From NCBI GenBank assembly GCA_052115395.1, contig JBFRGO010000001.1: 64,000 bases of DNA. One strand, given 5' to 3'. The first letter of the stretch is position 1. Each line of letters begins with the position of its first letter. Under the pieces are notes generated by a model that saw only the letters and a program-made list of their open reading frames with translations, was not told the DNA's origin and searched no databases. Origin of the DNA: Noviluteimonas sp052115395. Its GTDB lineage: Bacteria; Pseudomonadota; Gammaproteobacteria; Xanthomonadales; Xanthomonadaceae. The position numbers were made by a program, and so were the translations under genes. This document shows, in pieces, positions 56,925 through 64,000 of the stretch.

Positions 56925-58202
56925 TCAGCCGACGCGTCGAATCCGCGCGCCCAGGCCCGACAACTTCTCTTCGATGTTCTCGTACCCACGATCCAGGTGA
57001 TAAATACGATCGATCACCGTCTCGCCATCGGCCACCAGGCCCGCGAGGATCAACGAAGCCGAAGCACGCAAATCCGTCGCCATTACCGGCGCACCGCTCA
57101 GCTTCTCCACGCCGCGCACGATCGCCGTGTGCCCCTCGACGCGAATGTCCGCACCCAGGCGCTGCAACTCCTGGACGTGCATGAAACGATTCTCGAAGAT
57201 CGTCTCGTTGATCACGCCCACGCCCTCGGCGATGCAGTTGAGCGCCATGAATTGCGCCTGCATGTCGGTCGGGAACGCCGGATGCGGCGCCGTCGTGAGA
57301 TTCACCGCTTTCGGGCGACGCCCCTGCATGTCGAGCGTGATCCGGTCGCCTTCGACCTCGATCTGCGCACCGGCCTGCATCAACTTCTCGAGCACCGCGT
57401 CCAGCGTTTCCGGGCGCGTGCGACGCGCCGTGATGCGCCCACCCGTCATCGCGCCGGCGACGAGGAACGTGCCGGTTTCGATGCGATCGGCGACCACCGC
57501 GTGCTTCGCGCCGTGCATCCGCTCGACACCATGCACGACAATGCGATTGCTGCCCGCGCCTTCGATCTGCGCGCCCATCGCGTTGAGGCAGTCCGCGAGA
57601 TCCACGATCTCCGGCTCCATCGCGGCGTTTTCCAGGATGCTGGTGCCTGATGCCAGGCACGCCGCCATCAACACATTCTCGGTGGCGCCGACGCTCACCA
57701 TGTCGAACACCACGCGCCCGCCCTTCAGGCGATCCGCGCGCGCCTTGATGAAACCATGGTCGACGCTGATTTCCGCGCCGAGCGCCTGCATACCCTTGAT
57801 GTGCAAATCCACGGGGCGCGAACCGATCGCGCAACCACCGGGCAGCGACACTTCGGCCGCACCGTACTTCGCGAGCAAGGGCCCGAGCACGAGCACCGAC
57901 GCGCGCATCGTCTTGACCAACTCGTAGGGCGCAACATGGCTGTTCACGCTGCGCGGATCGACGACGATCCCGCTCTCGCTCCCCTTGCCGATCGTGCCCT
58001 GGTCGACGGTGATCTCCGCGCCCAGGCCGGCGAGCAGCTTGGCCGTGGTCACCACATCGTGGAGGTGCGGGACGTTGCTGATTTCGACGGGTTCGTCGGC
58101 CAGCAGGGTCGCGCACAGGATCGGCAACACCGCGTTCTTGGCGCCGGAAATCTGCACGTCGCCATTGAGCGGCGCGCCGCCCTCGATCTGGATCTTCTGC
58201 AT
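56925..58202 (-). CDS. murA: UDP-N-acetylglucosamine 1-carboxyvinyltransferase MurA
   Basis: A 425-residue enolpyruvyl transferase, the committed step of peptidoglycan precursor synthesis. GAKNAVLPIL near the start binds substrate and the PEP-attacking, fosfomycin-target cysteine is C124 in PGGCAIGSRP. Standard length is about 418-425. It starts at 58202, one base after the bolA-like stop, so bolA-murA are an operon as in many gammaproteobacteria. With amgK-murU in the same window, fosfomycin sensitivity of this organism may be partly bypassed. Confidence 0.97.
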   Translation of the reverse strand: MQKIQIEGGAPLNGDVQISGAKNAVLPILCATLLADEPVEISNVPHLHDVVTTAKLLAGLGAEITVDQGTIGKGSESGIVVDPRSVNSHVAPYELVKTMRASVLVLGPLLAKYGAAEVSLPGGCAIGSRPVDLHIKGMQALGAEISVDHGFIKARADRLKGGRVVFDMVSVGATENVLMAACLASGTSILENAAMEPEIVDLADCLNAMGAQIEGAGSNRIVVHGVERMHGAKHAVVADRIETGTFLVAGAMTGGRITARRTRPETLDAVLEKLMQAGAQIEVEGDRITLDMQGRRPKAVNLTTAPHPAFPTDMQAQFMALNCIAEGVGVINETIFENRFMHVQELQRLGADIRVEGHTAIVRGVEKLSGAPVMATDLRASASLILAGLVADGETVIDRIYHLDRGYENIEEKLSGLGARIRRVG

Positions 58203-58203
58203 G

Positions 58204-58437
58204 TCAGGCGTTCGCCTCGTCGGGCGTGAGCGTCTTGAGGGCCAGTGCGTGGATCTCGCCGCCCATGCGGTCGCCGAGCGTGGCGTACACCATGCGATGG
58301 CGGGCGAGCGGCAACTTGCCCTGGAAATCGGCGAACACGACCGTGGCTTCGAAATGCACGCCGTCCTCCCCTTGCACCTGCGCACGCGCACCGGGCAGGC
58401 CTTGTTCGATCAGGTGGCGGATGGTGTCGGCGTTCAT
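58204..58437 (-). CDS. BolA/IbaG-family protein
   Basis: A 77-residue protein of the BolA family, matching the IbaG branch (short, next to murA). The conserved core is HFEATVVFADFQGKLPLARHRMVYATLGDRM with HALALKTL; the RHRMV segment holds the family's invariant His used with monothiol glutaredoxins to bind a [2Fe-2S] cluster. It probably acts in Fe-S traffic or acid/envelope stress. It starts divergently to kdsD and is followed by murA after one base. Confidence 0.9.
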   Translation of the reverse strand: MNADTIRHLIEQGLPGARAQVQGEDGVHFEATVVFADFQGKLPLARHRMVYATLGDRMGGEIHALALKTLTPDEANA

Positions 58438-58520
58438 TCCGGGGCGGTCCTGTAAACTGCGTCCTTCAGTTTAGCGGAACGCCACCCCGGTCTTCCGCCT
58501 GCCCCGGAGCATCCGCATCC

Positions 58521-59522
58521 ATGGCGACTCGCCCTCTTCCCCAGGACGCCACCGGCTTCGACTTCGCCGCCAGCGGCCGCCGCGTCATCGCCATCGAGGT
58601 CCAGGGCCTGGAAGCGGTCGCCGGCCGGCTCGACGGTGCGTTCACCGAGGCCTGCCGGGCCATGCTCGCCTGCAAGGGCCGCGTGGTGTGCACGGGCATG
58701 GGCAAGTCGGGGCATGTCGCGCGCAAGATCGCGGCAACCCTGGCCTCCACCGGCACGCCGAGTTTCTTCGTCCATCCGGGCGAAGCCGCGCACGGCGACC
58801 TGGGGATGATCACCGACGCCGACATCGTGCTCGCGCTCTCCTACTCCGGCGAAAGCGATGAACTGCTCACCGTGCTGCCCGGCCTCAAGCGCCAGAAGAA
58901 CCTGCTGATCGCGATGACCGGCCGCCCCGGTTCGTCGCTCGCGCGCGAAGCCGACGTCCACCTGGATGCCAGCGTGCCCGCCGAAGCCTGCCCGCTCGCC
59001 CTCGCGCCCACCGCCAGCACCACCGCCGCGCTCGCGCTCGGCGACGCGCTCGCGGTTGCGTTGCTCGAAGCGCGCGGCTTCACCGCCGAGGATTTCGCGC
59101 GCTCGCATCCGGCCGGCGCGCTGGGTCGTCGCCTGTTGTTGCACATCCGCGACGTGATGCACGCCGGCGACGAGGTGCCGCGCGTGCGCGAAACCGCAAC
59201 GCTCAGCGAAACACTCGTCGAGATGAGCCGCAAGCGCCTCGGTATGAGCGCCGTGGTCGACGCCGACGGCCGCCTGCTCGGCCTCTACACCGACGGCGAC
59301 CTGCGCCGCACGCTCGACGATGCGAGCATCGACGTGCGTTCCACGTCGATCGCGTCCGTGATGACACGCGCGCCGAAAGTCATCGGCGCCAATGCGCTGG
59401 CGGTGGAAGCCGCGCAGCTGATGGAAGAACACAAGATCAACGCCCTGCTCGTCGTGGACGATGACCGTCGCGTCGTCGGCGCGCTGAACATCCACGATCT
59501 CCTCCGCGCCCGGGTCGTCTGA
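58521..59522 (+). CDS. kdsD: arabinose-5-phosphate isomerase KdsD
   Basis: A 333-residue enzyme interconverting ribulose-5-P and arabinose-5-P, first step of KDO synthesis. Residues about 40-200 are a SIS domain (GKGRVVCTGMGKSGHVARKIAATLASTGTPSFF... reduced here to the GMGKSGHVARK core, plus SYSGESDELL); residues about 215-333 are two CBS repeats (VMHAGDEVPRVRETATLSE and VMTRAPKVIGANALAVEA). The ATG at 58521 precedes MATRPLPQD. It opens the kdsD-kdsC-lptCAB block. Confidence 0.95.
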   Translation: MATRPLPQDATGFDFAASGRRVIAIEVQGLEAVAGRLDGAFTEACRAMLACKGRVVCTGMGKSGHVARKIAATLASTGTPSFFVHPGEAAHGDLGMITDADIVLALSYSGESDELLTVLPGLKRQKNLLIAMTGRPGSSLAREADVHLDASVPAEACPLALAPTASTTAALALGDALAVALLEARGFTAEDFARSHPAGALGRRLLLHIRDVMHAGDEVPRVRETATLSETLVEMSRKRLGMSAVVDADGRLLGLYTDGDLRRTLDDASIDVRSTSIASVMTRAPKVIGANALAVEAAQLMEEHKINALLVVDDDRRVVGALNIHDLLRARVV

Positions 59523-59523
59523 C

Positions 59524-60102
59524 ATGAATTACTCGCACCTCAACGACTTCCCCGCCGACATCCGCGAACGCGCGCAGAAGATCCGCCTGGCGTGCTTCGA
59601 TGTCGACGGCACGCTCACCGACGGTCGCCTGATCATCGACAGCGCCGGCAACGAATCCAAGGCCTTCCATGTGTTCGACGGGCTCGGTCTCAAGCTGATC
59701 CAGCGCAAGGGCATCGCGGTGGCGTTCGTCACTGCGCGCGCCAGTGCCGCGGCGGAGAAGCGCGCGGCGGAGCTGGGCGTGGAATCGCACACCGGCGTGA
59801 GCGACAAGCTCGCGTGCGTGGAAGGCATCGCGCAACGCCTGGGGCTGACGCTCGACCAGGTGTGCTTCATGGGCGACGACCTCGCCGATTTGCGCGTGAT
59901 GCTGCAGGTCGGCCTGTCGGTCGCGCCGGCGCAGGCGCATGCATGGACCCGCGAGCGCGTGCATTGGCGCACGCATGCGCGCGGCGGCGAAGGCGCGGCG
60001 CGCGAAGTCTGCGATCTGCTGCTCGCCGCGCAAGGCCATGCCGAAGACCTGTTGGCCGACATCGTGCACGTCACTGGCGTGCGCGTGGAGCGGGCTTCGT
60101 GA
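59524..60102 (+). CDS. kdsC: KDO-8-phosphate phosphatase KdsC
   Basis: A 192-residue HAD-superfamily phosphatase without cap domain. The catalytic pair D26 and D28 lies in CFDVDGTLTDG; GDDLADL is motif IV with metal Asp residues. It releases KDO from KDO-8-P. The gene starts one base after the kdsD stop and overlaps lptC by four bases. Normal length for KdsC is about 180-190. Confidence 0.95.
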   Translation: MNYSHLNDFPADIRERAQKIRLACFDVDGTLTDGRLIIDSAGNESKAFHVFDGLGLKLIQRKGIAVAFVTARASAAAEKRAAELGVESHTGVSDKLACVEGIAQRLGLTLDQVCFMGDDLADLRVMLQVGLSVAPAQAHAWTRERVHWRTHARGGEGAAREVCDLLLAAQGHAEDLLADIVHVTGVRVERAS

Positions 60103-60722
60103 CGGTGGAGCGACCGGACTTCGGCCGTTTGGTGAGCAAGCGCGGCGTGCTGTTGCTCGTGCTGTTCGTCGTCGCGTTGGGCATGGGGTTGTCGGTCTGG
60201 AAACACCGACCGAAGAACCGCGTCAGCAACGCCGACAACGGTCGCTCGGATTATGTCCTGACCAATTTCGAGGCCATCGTGCTCGACAAGCAGGGCCGGG
60301 AGTCCTTCACGCTGCAGGCGCCGAAGCTGGCGCGCAGCCCGGGCGACCAGACGATGACCATCCAGACGCCGGTGTTCTACATCCCCGTCTCGCCCGGCGC
60401 CGGGCAGGCGCCGACGCGTGAAGCGGGCTGGGAAGTGCGTTCGAAAACCGGCTGGGTGAGCGCCGATGGCGACGAACTGCGGCTGATCGGCGCGGTCGAT
60501 GCGAAGACCGCCAGCGGCGCCGACAGGCACGTGACGATCGCCACCGAGCGGCTGAACGTCTTCCCGCAGGCCAACCGGGCCACCTCTCCGGGGACGGTCA
60601 CGGTGGTCCAGCCGGGCTCTATACTTCGCGGTCAAGGCATGGACGCGCGGCTCGACTCCAAGCGCGTCCGCTTCTCGTCGAACGTAAAGGCCCGCTATGT
60701 CCCGTCGTCTGTTGCGCCCTGA
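60099..60722 (+). CDS. lptC: LPS export protein LptC
   Basis: A 207-residue bitopic inner-membrane protein: TM helix at about 14-33 (GVLLLVLFVVALGMGLSVW) and a periplasmic beta-jellyroll of the LptC/OstA type (ESFTLQAPKLARSPGDQTM, GWVSADGDELRLIGAV). It receives LPS from the LptBFG ABC pump and hands it to LptA. The start is GTG 60099 overlapping kdsC (another GTG at 60105 is possible). It overlaps lptA by 26 bases. Confidence 0.92.
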   Translation: MTVERPDFGRLVSKRGVLLLVLFVVALGMGLSVWKHRPKNRVSNADNGRSDYVLTNFEAIVLDKQGRESFTLQAPKLARSPGDQTMTIQTPVFYIPVSPGAGQAPTREAGWEVRSKTGWVSADGDELRLIGAVDAKTASGADRHVTIATERLNVFPQANRATSPGTVTVVQPGSILRGQGMDARLDSKRVRFSSNVKARYVPSSVAP

Positions 60723-61221
60723 TCTGCACCGCTGGTTCGCGTTGACGCTGTTGGGCGTCGCCGCCGTCGCGGGTGCGCGCACGTCGGACCGCAGCCAGCC
60801 GATGAACGTGGAAGCCGGCGGCAGCGATTGTTCGCTCAGCGACACCGGCCAATGCATCCTCACCGGCAACGTGCACATCACCCAGGGCTCGATGGTGATC
60901 CTCGCCGGCCGCGCGGTGATCCATCGCGCCAACGGCGACATCCGCCGCGTGCAATTCACCGGCAGCCCGGTGCAGATGACGCAGGAACTCGACGACGGTT
61001 CGACGATCAAGGCGCGTGCGCAGAACGTCGACTACGACATGGCCACCGACACCGTCGTCTTCACGGGCGATGCGCTGATCGACCAGCCCGGCCGCGGCAA
61101 CATCGCCGGTGGGCGCATTGCGTACAACATGCACTCCGGCCAGGTGCAGGGCACCGGTGAAGGCAACGGGCGCGTGAAGATGCAGTTCGTGCCCAAGTCC
61201 CAGCAACAGGGCAGTCGCTGA
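60697..61221 (+). CDS. lptA: LPS-binding periplasmic protein LptA
   Basis: A 174-residue periplasmic bridge protein with an N-terminal signal (LRPDLHRWFALTLLGVAAVAGA, about residue 28) and a jellyroll of the OstA type (CILTGNVHITQGSMVILAGRAV, AQNVDYDMATDTVVFTGDALI). It oligomerises to carry LPS across the periplasm. It overlaps lptC at its 5' end by 26 bases and lptB by one base (TGATG). Confidence 0.93.
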   Translation: MSRRLLRPDLHRWFALTLLGVAAVAGARTSDRSQPMNVEAGGSDCSLSDTGQCILTGNVHITQGSMVILAGRAVIHRANGDIRRVQFTGSPVQMTQELDDGSTIKARAQNVDYDMATDTVVFTGDALIDQPGRGNIAGGRIAYNMHSGQVQGTGEGNGRVKMQFVPKSQQQGSR

Positions 61222-61940
61222 TGCTGGTCGCGCAAGGGTTGCGCAAGTCGTATCGCACGCGCGCCGTCGTCCGCGACTTCGGGCTGACGCTCGATGCCGG
61301 CGAAGTCGTCGGCCTGCTCGGCCCCAACGGCGCGGGCAAGACCACCTGTTTCTACATGATCGTCGGCCTGGTGCCGGCCGACGCCGGGCAGATCGTGCTC
61401 GATGGCCGCGATATCACCGGCGATCCGATGTACACCCGCGCGCGCCTGGGCGTGGGCTACCTGCCGCAGGAACCCTCGGTGTTCCGCAAGCTGTCGGTCG
61501 CCGACAACATCCGCCTGGTGCTCGAACTGCGCGAAGACCTCGACGACAACGCGCGCGAGCGCGAGCTGGAGTCGCTCATGGACGAACTCCAGGTCGGCCA
61601 TGTCGCCGGCCAGATGGGCGCCAGCCTGTCCGGCGGCGAGCGGCGCCGGGTGGAAATCGCCCGCGCGCTGGCCGCCAAGCCGCGCCTGATGTTGCTCGAC
61701 GAACCCTTCGCCGGCGTCGACCCGATCTCCGTGGGCGAGATCCAGCGCATCGTTCGCCACCTGAAATCGCGCGGGATCGGGGTGCTCATCACGGATCACA
61801 ACGTGCGCGAGACCTTGGGCATCTGCGACCGCGCGTATATTCTCAACGAAGGCAGCGTGCTCGCGCAGGGGGCGCCGGACGCGCTGCTGGCGAACCCCGA
61901 CGTCCGCCGCGTGTACCTGGGCGAAGCTTTCCGCCTGTAG
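61221..61940 (+). CDS. lptB: LPS export ABC ATPase LptB
   Basis: A 239-residue ATPase of the LPS transporter. Walker A GPNGAGKTT at 34-42, signature LSGGERRRVEIARAL, Walker B LMLLDEPFAGVDPIS, and the LptB-typical switch region SVGEIQRIVRHLKSRGIGVLITDHNVRETL. It pairs with LptF/LptG (not in this window). Overlaps lptA by one base. Confidence 0.97.
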   Translation: MLVAQGLRKSYRTRAVVRDFGLTLDAGEVVGLLGPNGAGKTTCFYMIVGLVPADAGQIVLDGRDITGDPMYTRARLGVGYLPQEPSVFRKLSVADNIRLVLELREDLDDNARERELESLMDELQVGHVAGQMGASLSGGERRRVEIARALAAKPRLMLLDEPFAGVDPISVGEIQRIVRHLKSRGIGVLITDHNVRETLGICDRAYILNEGSVLAQGAPDALLANPDVRRVYLGEAFRL

Positions 61941-61988
61941 GTTCGTCGCGTCCGGCCGTCGGTTCCCACCGACACCGTTGGACTCGAC

Positions 61989-63401
61989 ATGAAGCCCCGC
62001 CTCCAGACATCGCTGGGACAACATTTGGTCATGACGCCGCAGTTGCGTCAGGCCATTCGTTTGTTACAGCTGTCGACGGCGGAACTGGAAATCGAGATCG
62101 CCAGCGCGGTGGAGAGCAACCCGCTGCTGGACTGGGAAGAGCCCGCGCAGCTCGACCCCCTTCCGGGCGATGGACACACCAACGGCAACGGCGCCGACCA
62201 CGACGACGATGCGCCGCCCGCCGACGCCTCGGCCTGGGACGGCGACGAAACCTGGTACGAACGCATCGGCCCGGCCGACAGCGAAGAACCGATCGCCGAA
62301 CAGGTGGCCGAAGACGAGACGCTGCAGGACCACCTGTTGTGGCAACTGCACCTGAGCCACCTGTCGCTGCGCGATCGCGCGATCGGCGTGGCGATCATCG
62401 AAGCGATCGACGACGACGGCTATCTGCGCGAAACGCTTGAAGCCATCGCCGAGAGCCTGCAGCCGGAAGTCGCCGCGCAGCCCAACGAGGTCCTGACCGT
62501 GTTGCACCAGGTGCAGCGCTTCGATCCGCCGGGCGTGGGCGCGCGTTCGCTCAACGAATGCCTGCTCATCCAGCTCGCCATGCTGCCGGAGGAAACACCG
62601 GGCCGCGAGCTGGCGAAGAAGATGGCCGACGGTCCGCTGGAACGCCTGCCGCGCATCGGCGTGGCGGGCCTGGCGAACGAACTGCATCGCCCGCACGCCG
62701 ACATCGAATTGGCGGTGCACCTGCTGCGCTCGCTCGAACCGCGCCCCGGCGCGCAGTTGGGCGGCTTGTCCGCCGATACCTATGTCACGCCCGATTGCGT
62801 GGTGTGGCGCCAGCAGGGCCAGTGGCGCGTCGCGCTCGCGGCCGGTGCGCGGCCGCGCATCTCCATCCATCGCGGTTACGAACGCATGATCCGTTCGGCG
62901 AGCGAAAACGATGCGGTGTACCTGCGCGGTCGCCTGCAGGAAGCGCGCTGGTTGCTCAAGTCGCTCGAAGCGCGCGGCGATACCTTGCTGAAGGTGATGC
63001 GCTGCCTGTTGCGGCAGCAGTCGGCGTTCCTGGAATTCGGCGACCAGGCGCTGCGTCCGCTGACGCTGCGCGAAGTCGCCGGCGAAGTCGGCCTGCACGA
63101 ATCGACGATTTCCCGCGCGATCGCGCGCAAGTTCGTGCGCACCCCGCGCGGCACCATTCCGCTGCGCGCGTTCTTCGCCTCGGGCATCGACACCGGCTCG
63201 GGTGGGGAAGCGTCCAGCACCGCCATCCAGGCCATGATCCGCCGCCTGGTCGAGGCCGAGGACCCGCGCAAGCCGCTGTCCGACGCCCGCCTGGCCGAGT
63301 CGCTGAAGGCCTCCGGCGTGCCCGTCGCACGGCGGACGGTGGCCAAATACCGGGAAGCCATGAGCATCCCCTCGTCGCAGGACCGCCTGCGAATCGGTTG
63401 A
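61989..63401 (+). CDS. rpoN: RNA polymerase sigma-54 factor
   Basis: A 470-residue sigma-54. Region I is the Gln/Leu-rich TSLGQHLVMTPQLRQAIRLLQLS, an acidic region II follows (about 55-100, DDDAPPADAS), then the core-binding and DNA-binding parts with RpoN box ARRTVAKYRE near the C terminus. It drives enhancer-dependent promoters (nitrogen, flagella, pili). A small hairpin GTCGGT-TCCC-ACCGAC at 61958-61973 lies in the 48-base gap after lptB. hpf and ptsN follow, the usual order. Confidence 0.97.
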   Translation: MKPRLQTSLGQHLVMTPQLRQAIRLLQLSTAELEIEIASAVESNPLLDWEEPAQLDPLPGDGHTNGNGADHDDDAPPADASAWDGDETWYERIGPADSEEPIAEQVAEDETLQDHLLWQLHLSHLSLRDRAIGVAIIEAIDDDGYLRETLEAIAESLQPEVAAQPNEVLTVLHQVQRFDPPGVGARSLNECLLIQLAMLPEETPGRELAKKMADGPLERLPRIGVAGLANELHRPHADIELAVHLLRSLEPRPGAQLGGLSADTYVTPDCVVWRQQGQWRVALAAGARPRISIHRGYERMIRSASENDAVYLRGRLQEARWLLKSLEARGDTLLKVMRCLLRQQSAFLEFGDQALRPLTLREVAGEVGLHESTISRAIARKFVRTPRGTIPLRAFFASGIDTGSGGEASSTAIQAMIRRLVEAEDPRKPLSDARLAESLKASGVPVARRTVAKYREAMSIPSSQDRLRIG

Positions 63402-63484
63402 ATCCGGGGCCCCACGGCCGCCTACTTCCCCTCACGGCCGCCGGGCGTATCCTGTCTTTCCGAAGTGAGCAAAGGAGGTCCGCG

Positions 63485-63802
63485 ATGCGCATCGACACCT
63501 ACGGCCAGCAGCTCGAAGTCACGCCTGCCCTGCGCGAGTACGTCGAATCCAAGCTTTCCCGCCTCTCCCGGCACTTCGACCAGCCCATCGATGTCCGCAC
63601 CCAACTCCGGCTGGAACGCACCGACCACTGCGCCGAAGCCAACGTGAATATCGCCGGTCGCACCCTGCACGCGGATGCCTCCGCCCAGAACATGTACGCC
63701 GCCATCGACCTGCTCGCCGACAAGCTCGATCGCCTGTTGATGAAGCACAAGGAAAAGATCATCGACTCCCATCGCGGCGGGGATGCCGCGGCCAGCGGCT
63801 GA
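63485..63802 (+). CDS. hpf: ribosome hibernation promoting factor (short HPF/RaiA type)
   Basis: A 105-residue small-subunit-binding protein: MRIDTYGQQLEVTPALREYVESKLSRLSRHFD followed by the beta-alpha core VDVRTQLRLERTDHC-type sequence and LDRLLMKHKEKIIDSHR. The short form dimerises ribosomes with RMF-type partners. AAAGGAGG seven bases before the ATG is the strongest ribosome site in the window. It lies between rpoN and ptsN as in most gammaproteobacteria. Confidence 0.94.
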   Translation: MRIDTYGQQLEVTPALREYVESKLSRLSRHFDQPIDVRTQLRLERTDHCAEANVNIAGRTLHADASAQNMYAAIDLLADKLDRLLMKHKEKIIDSHRGGDAAASG

Positions 63803-63812
63803 TCCGCAGACG

Positions 63813-64000
63813 ATGCCGTTCCAGTCGATGCTCGCCGCCGAACGCGTCGTCCTGCTCAACGAAGCCGGGGACCGCGACGGCGTGCTCGACGCCGCCGCGG
63901 GCCTGCTGTCCGACGCCTCGCCCGCCGGCACCCAGGCGATTGCCGAAAGCCTGCGCAAGCGCGAACGCCTGGGCAGCACGGCGATCGGGCACGGCATCGC
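63813..64000 (+). CDS. ptsN: PTS nitrogen-type EIIA protein PtsN, N-terminal part (cut by window edge)
   Basis: Sixty-two codons are visible: MPFQSMLAAERVVLLNEAGD, then helical residues and LRKRERLGSTAIGHGI, which leads into the active-site histidine just beyond the window. The pattern (two-layer EIIA of the fructose/mannitol type) and the position after hpf identify PtsN, the terminal phosphoacceptor of the nitrogen phosphotransferase system, which controls K+ transport and sigma-54-linked functions. It starts ten bases after the hpf stop. Only the N-terminal third can be judged. Confidence 0.92.
   Translation, partial: MPFQSMLAAERVVLLNEAGDRDGVLDAAAGLLSDASPAGTQAIAESLRKRERLGSTAIGHGI

Overview
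The window reads as chromosomal DNA of a high-GC gammaproteobacterium of the Xanthomonadaceae/Lysobacteraceae type (Lysobacter-like). The evidence is gene content: a MurL/MurD2 pair for D-glutamate insertion into peptidoglycan, a fused aspartate kinase/diaminopimelate decarboxylase, a SUF operon led by an Rrf2 regulator, a manC-type bifunctional enzyme next to cysD-cysNC, and the kdsD-kdsC-lptCAB-rpoN-hpf-ptsN block. The assignment rests on recognition of families and gene order; no search was run. No rRNA, tRNA, CRISPR array, integrase, transposase or phage gene was seen.

Layout. 1-2358: two divergent peptide transporters. 2351-5764: rmlBACD (dTDP-L-rhamnose), four genes joined by 4-base overlaps. 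5899-7823: ssb, an orphan LuxR-type response regulator behind a perfect 16-base palindrome, and a PilZ protein. 7976-11202: gcvP behind a glycine riboswitch, divergent from the polyprenyl diphosphate synthase. 13063-18408: lysC/lysA fusion, murL and murD2 as one overlapping operon supplying DAP/lysine and D-Glu for cell wall. 18491-28528: PhzF-like protein, glycine-zipper protein, OsmC, an EF-G paralogue, a Lys/Ala-rich HU-like protein, two lipoproteins, a large outer-membrane protein, a SET-domain methyltransferase and a cytochrome c lipoprotein. 28586-34661: SUF operon (rrf2, sufB, C, D, S, a GNAT and a Rieske ferredoxin) behind a well-formed promoter with a palindromic operator. 34698-37590: iron-type TonB receptor with a Fur-like box plus a PepSY membrane partner. 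40779-45000: manC-cysD-cysNC operon. 45068-47475: amgK-murU (cell-wall recycling) converging on hda. 47484-53670: a permease, DUF2066, purM-DUF2238-purN and two tandem DUF3108 proteins.

53671-56324 is the accessory part: two large inverted-repeat structures, five tightly packed minus-strand genes of mostly unknown function (two of them with signal peptides, one a 52-residue membrane protein), a possible 55-codon ORF and a 49-base AT-rich near-palindrome. 56325-64000 returns to core functions: a two-TM protein of unknown role, murA-bolA, and then the KDO/LPS-transport block kdsD-kdsC-lptC-lptA-lptB followed by rpoN-hpf-ptsN, the last cut by the window edge.

Many of these genes serve the envelope: rhamnose and mannose nucleotide sugars, undecaprenyl-independent precursors (KDO), LPS export, and peptidoglycan synthesis (murA, murL, murD2, DAP) and recycling (amgK, murU).
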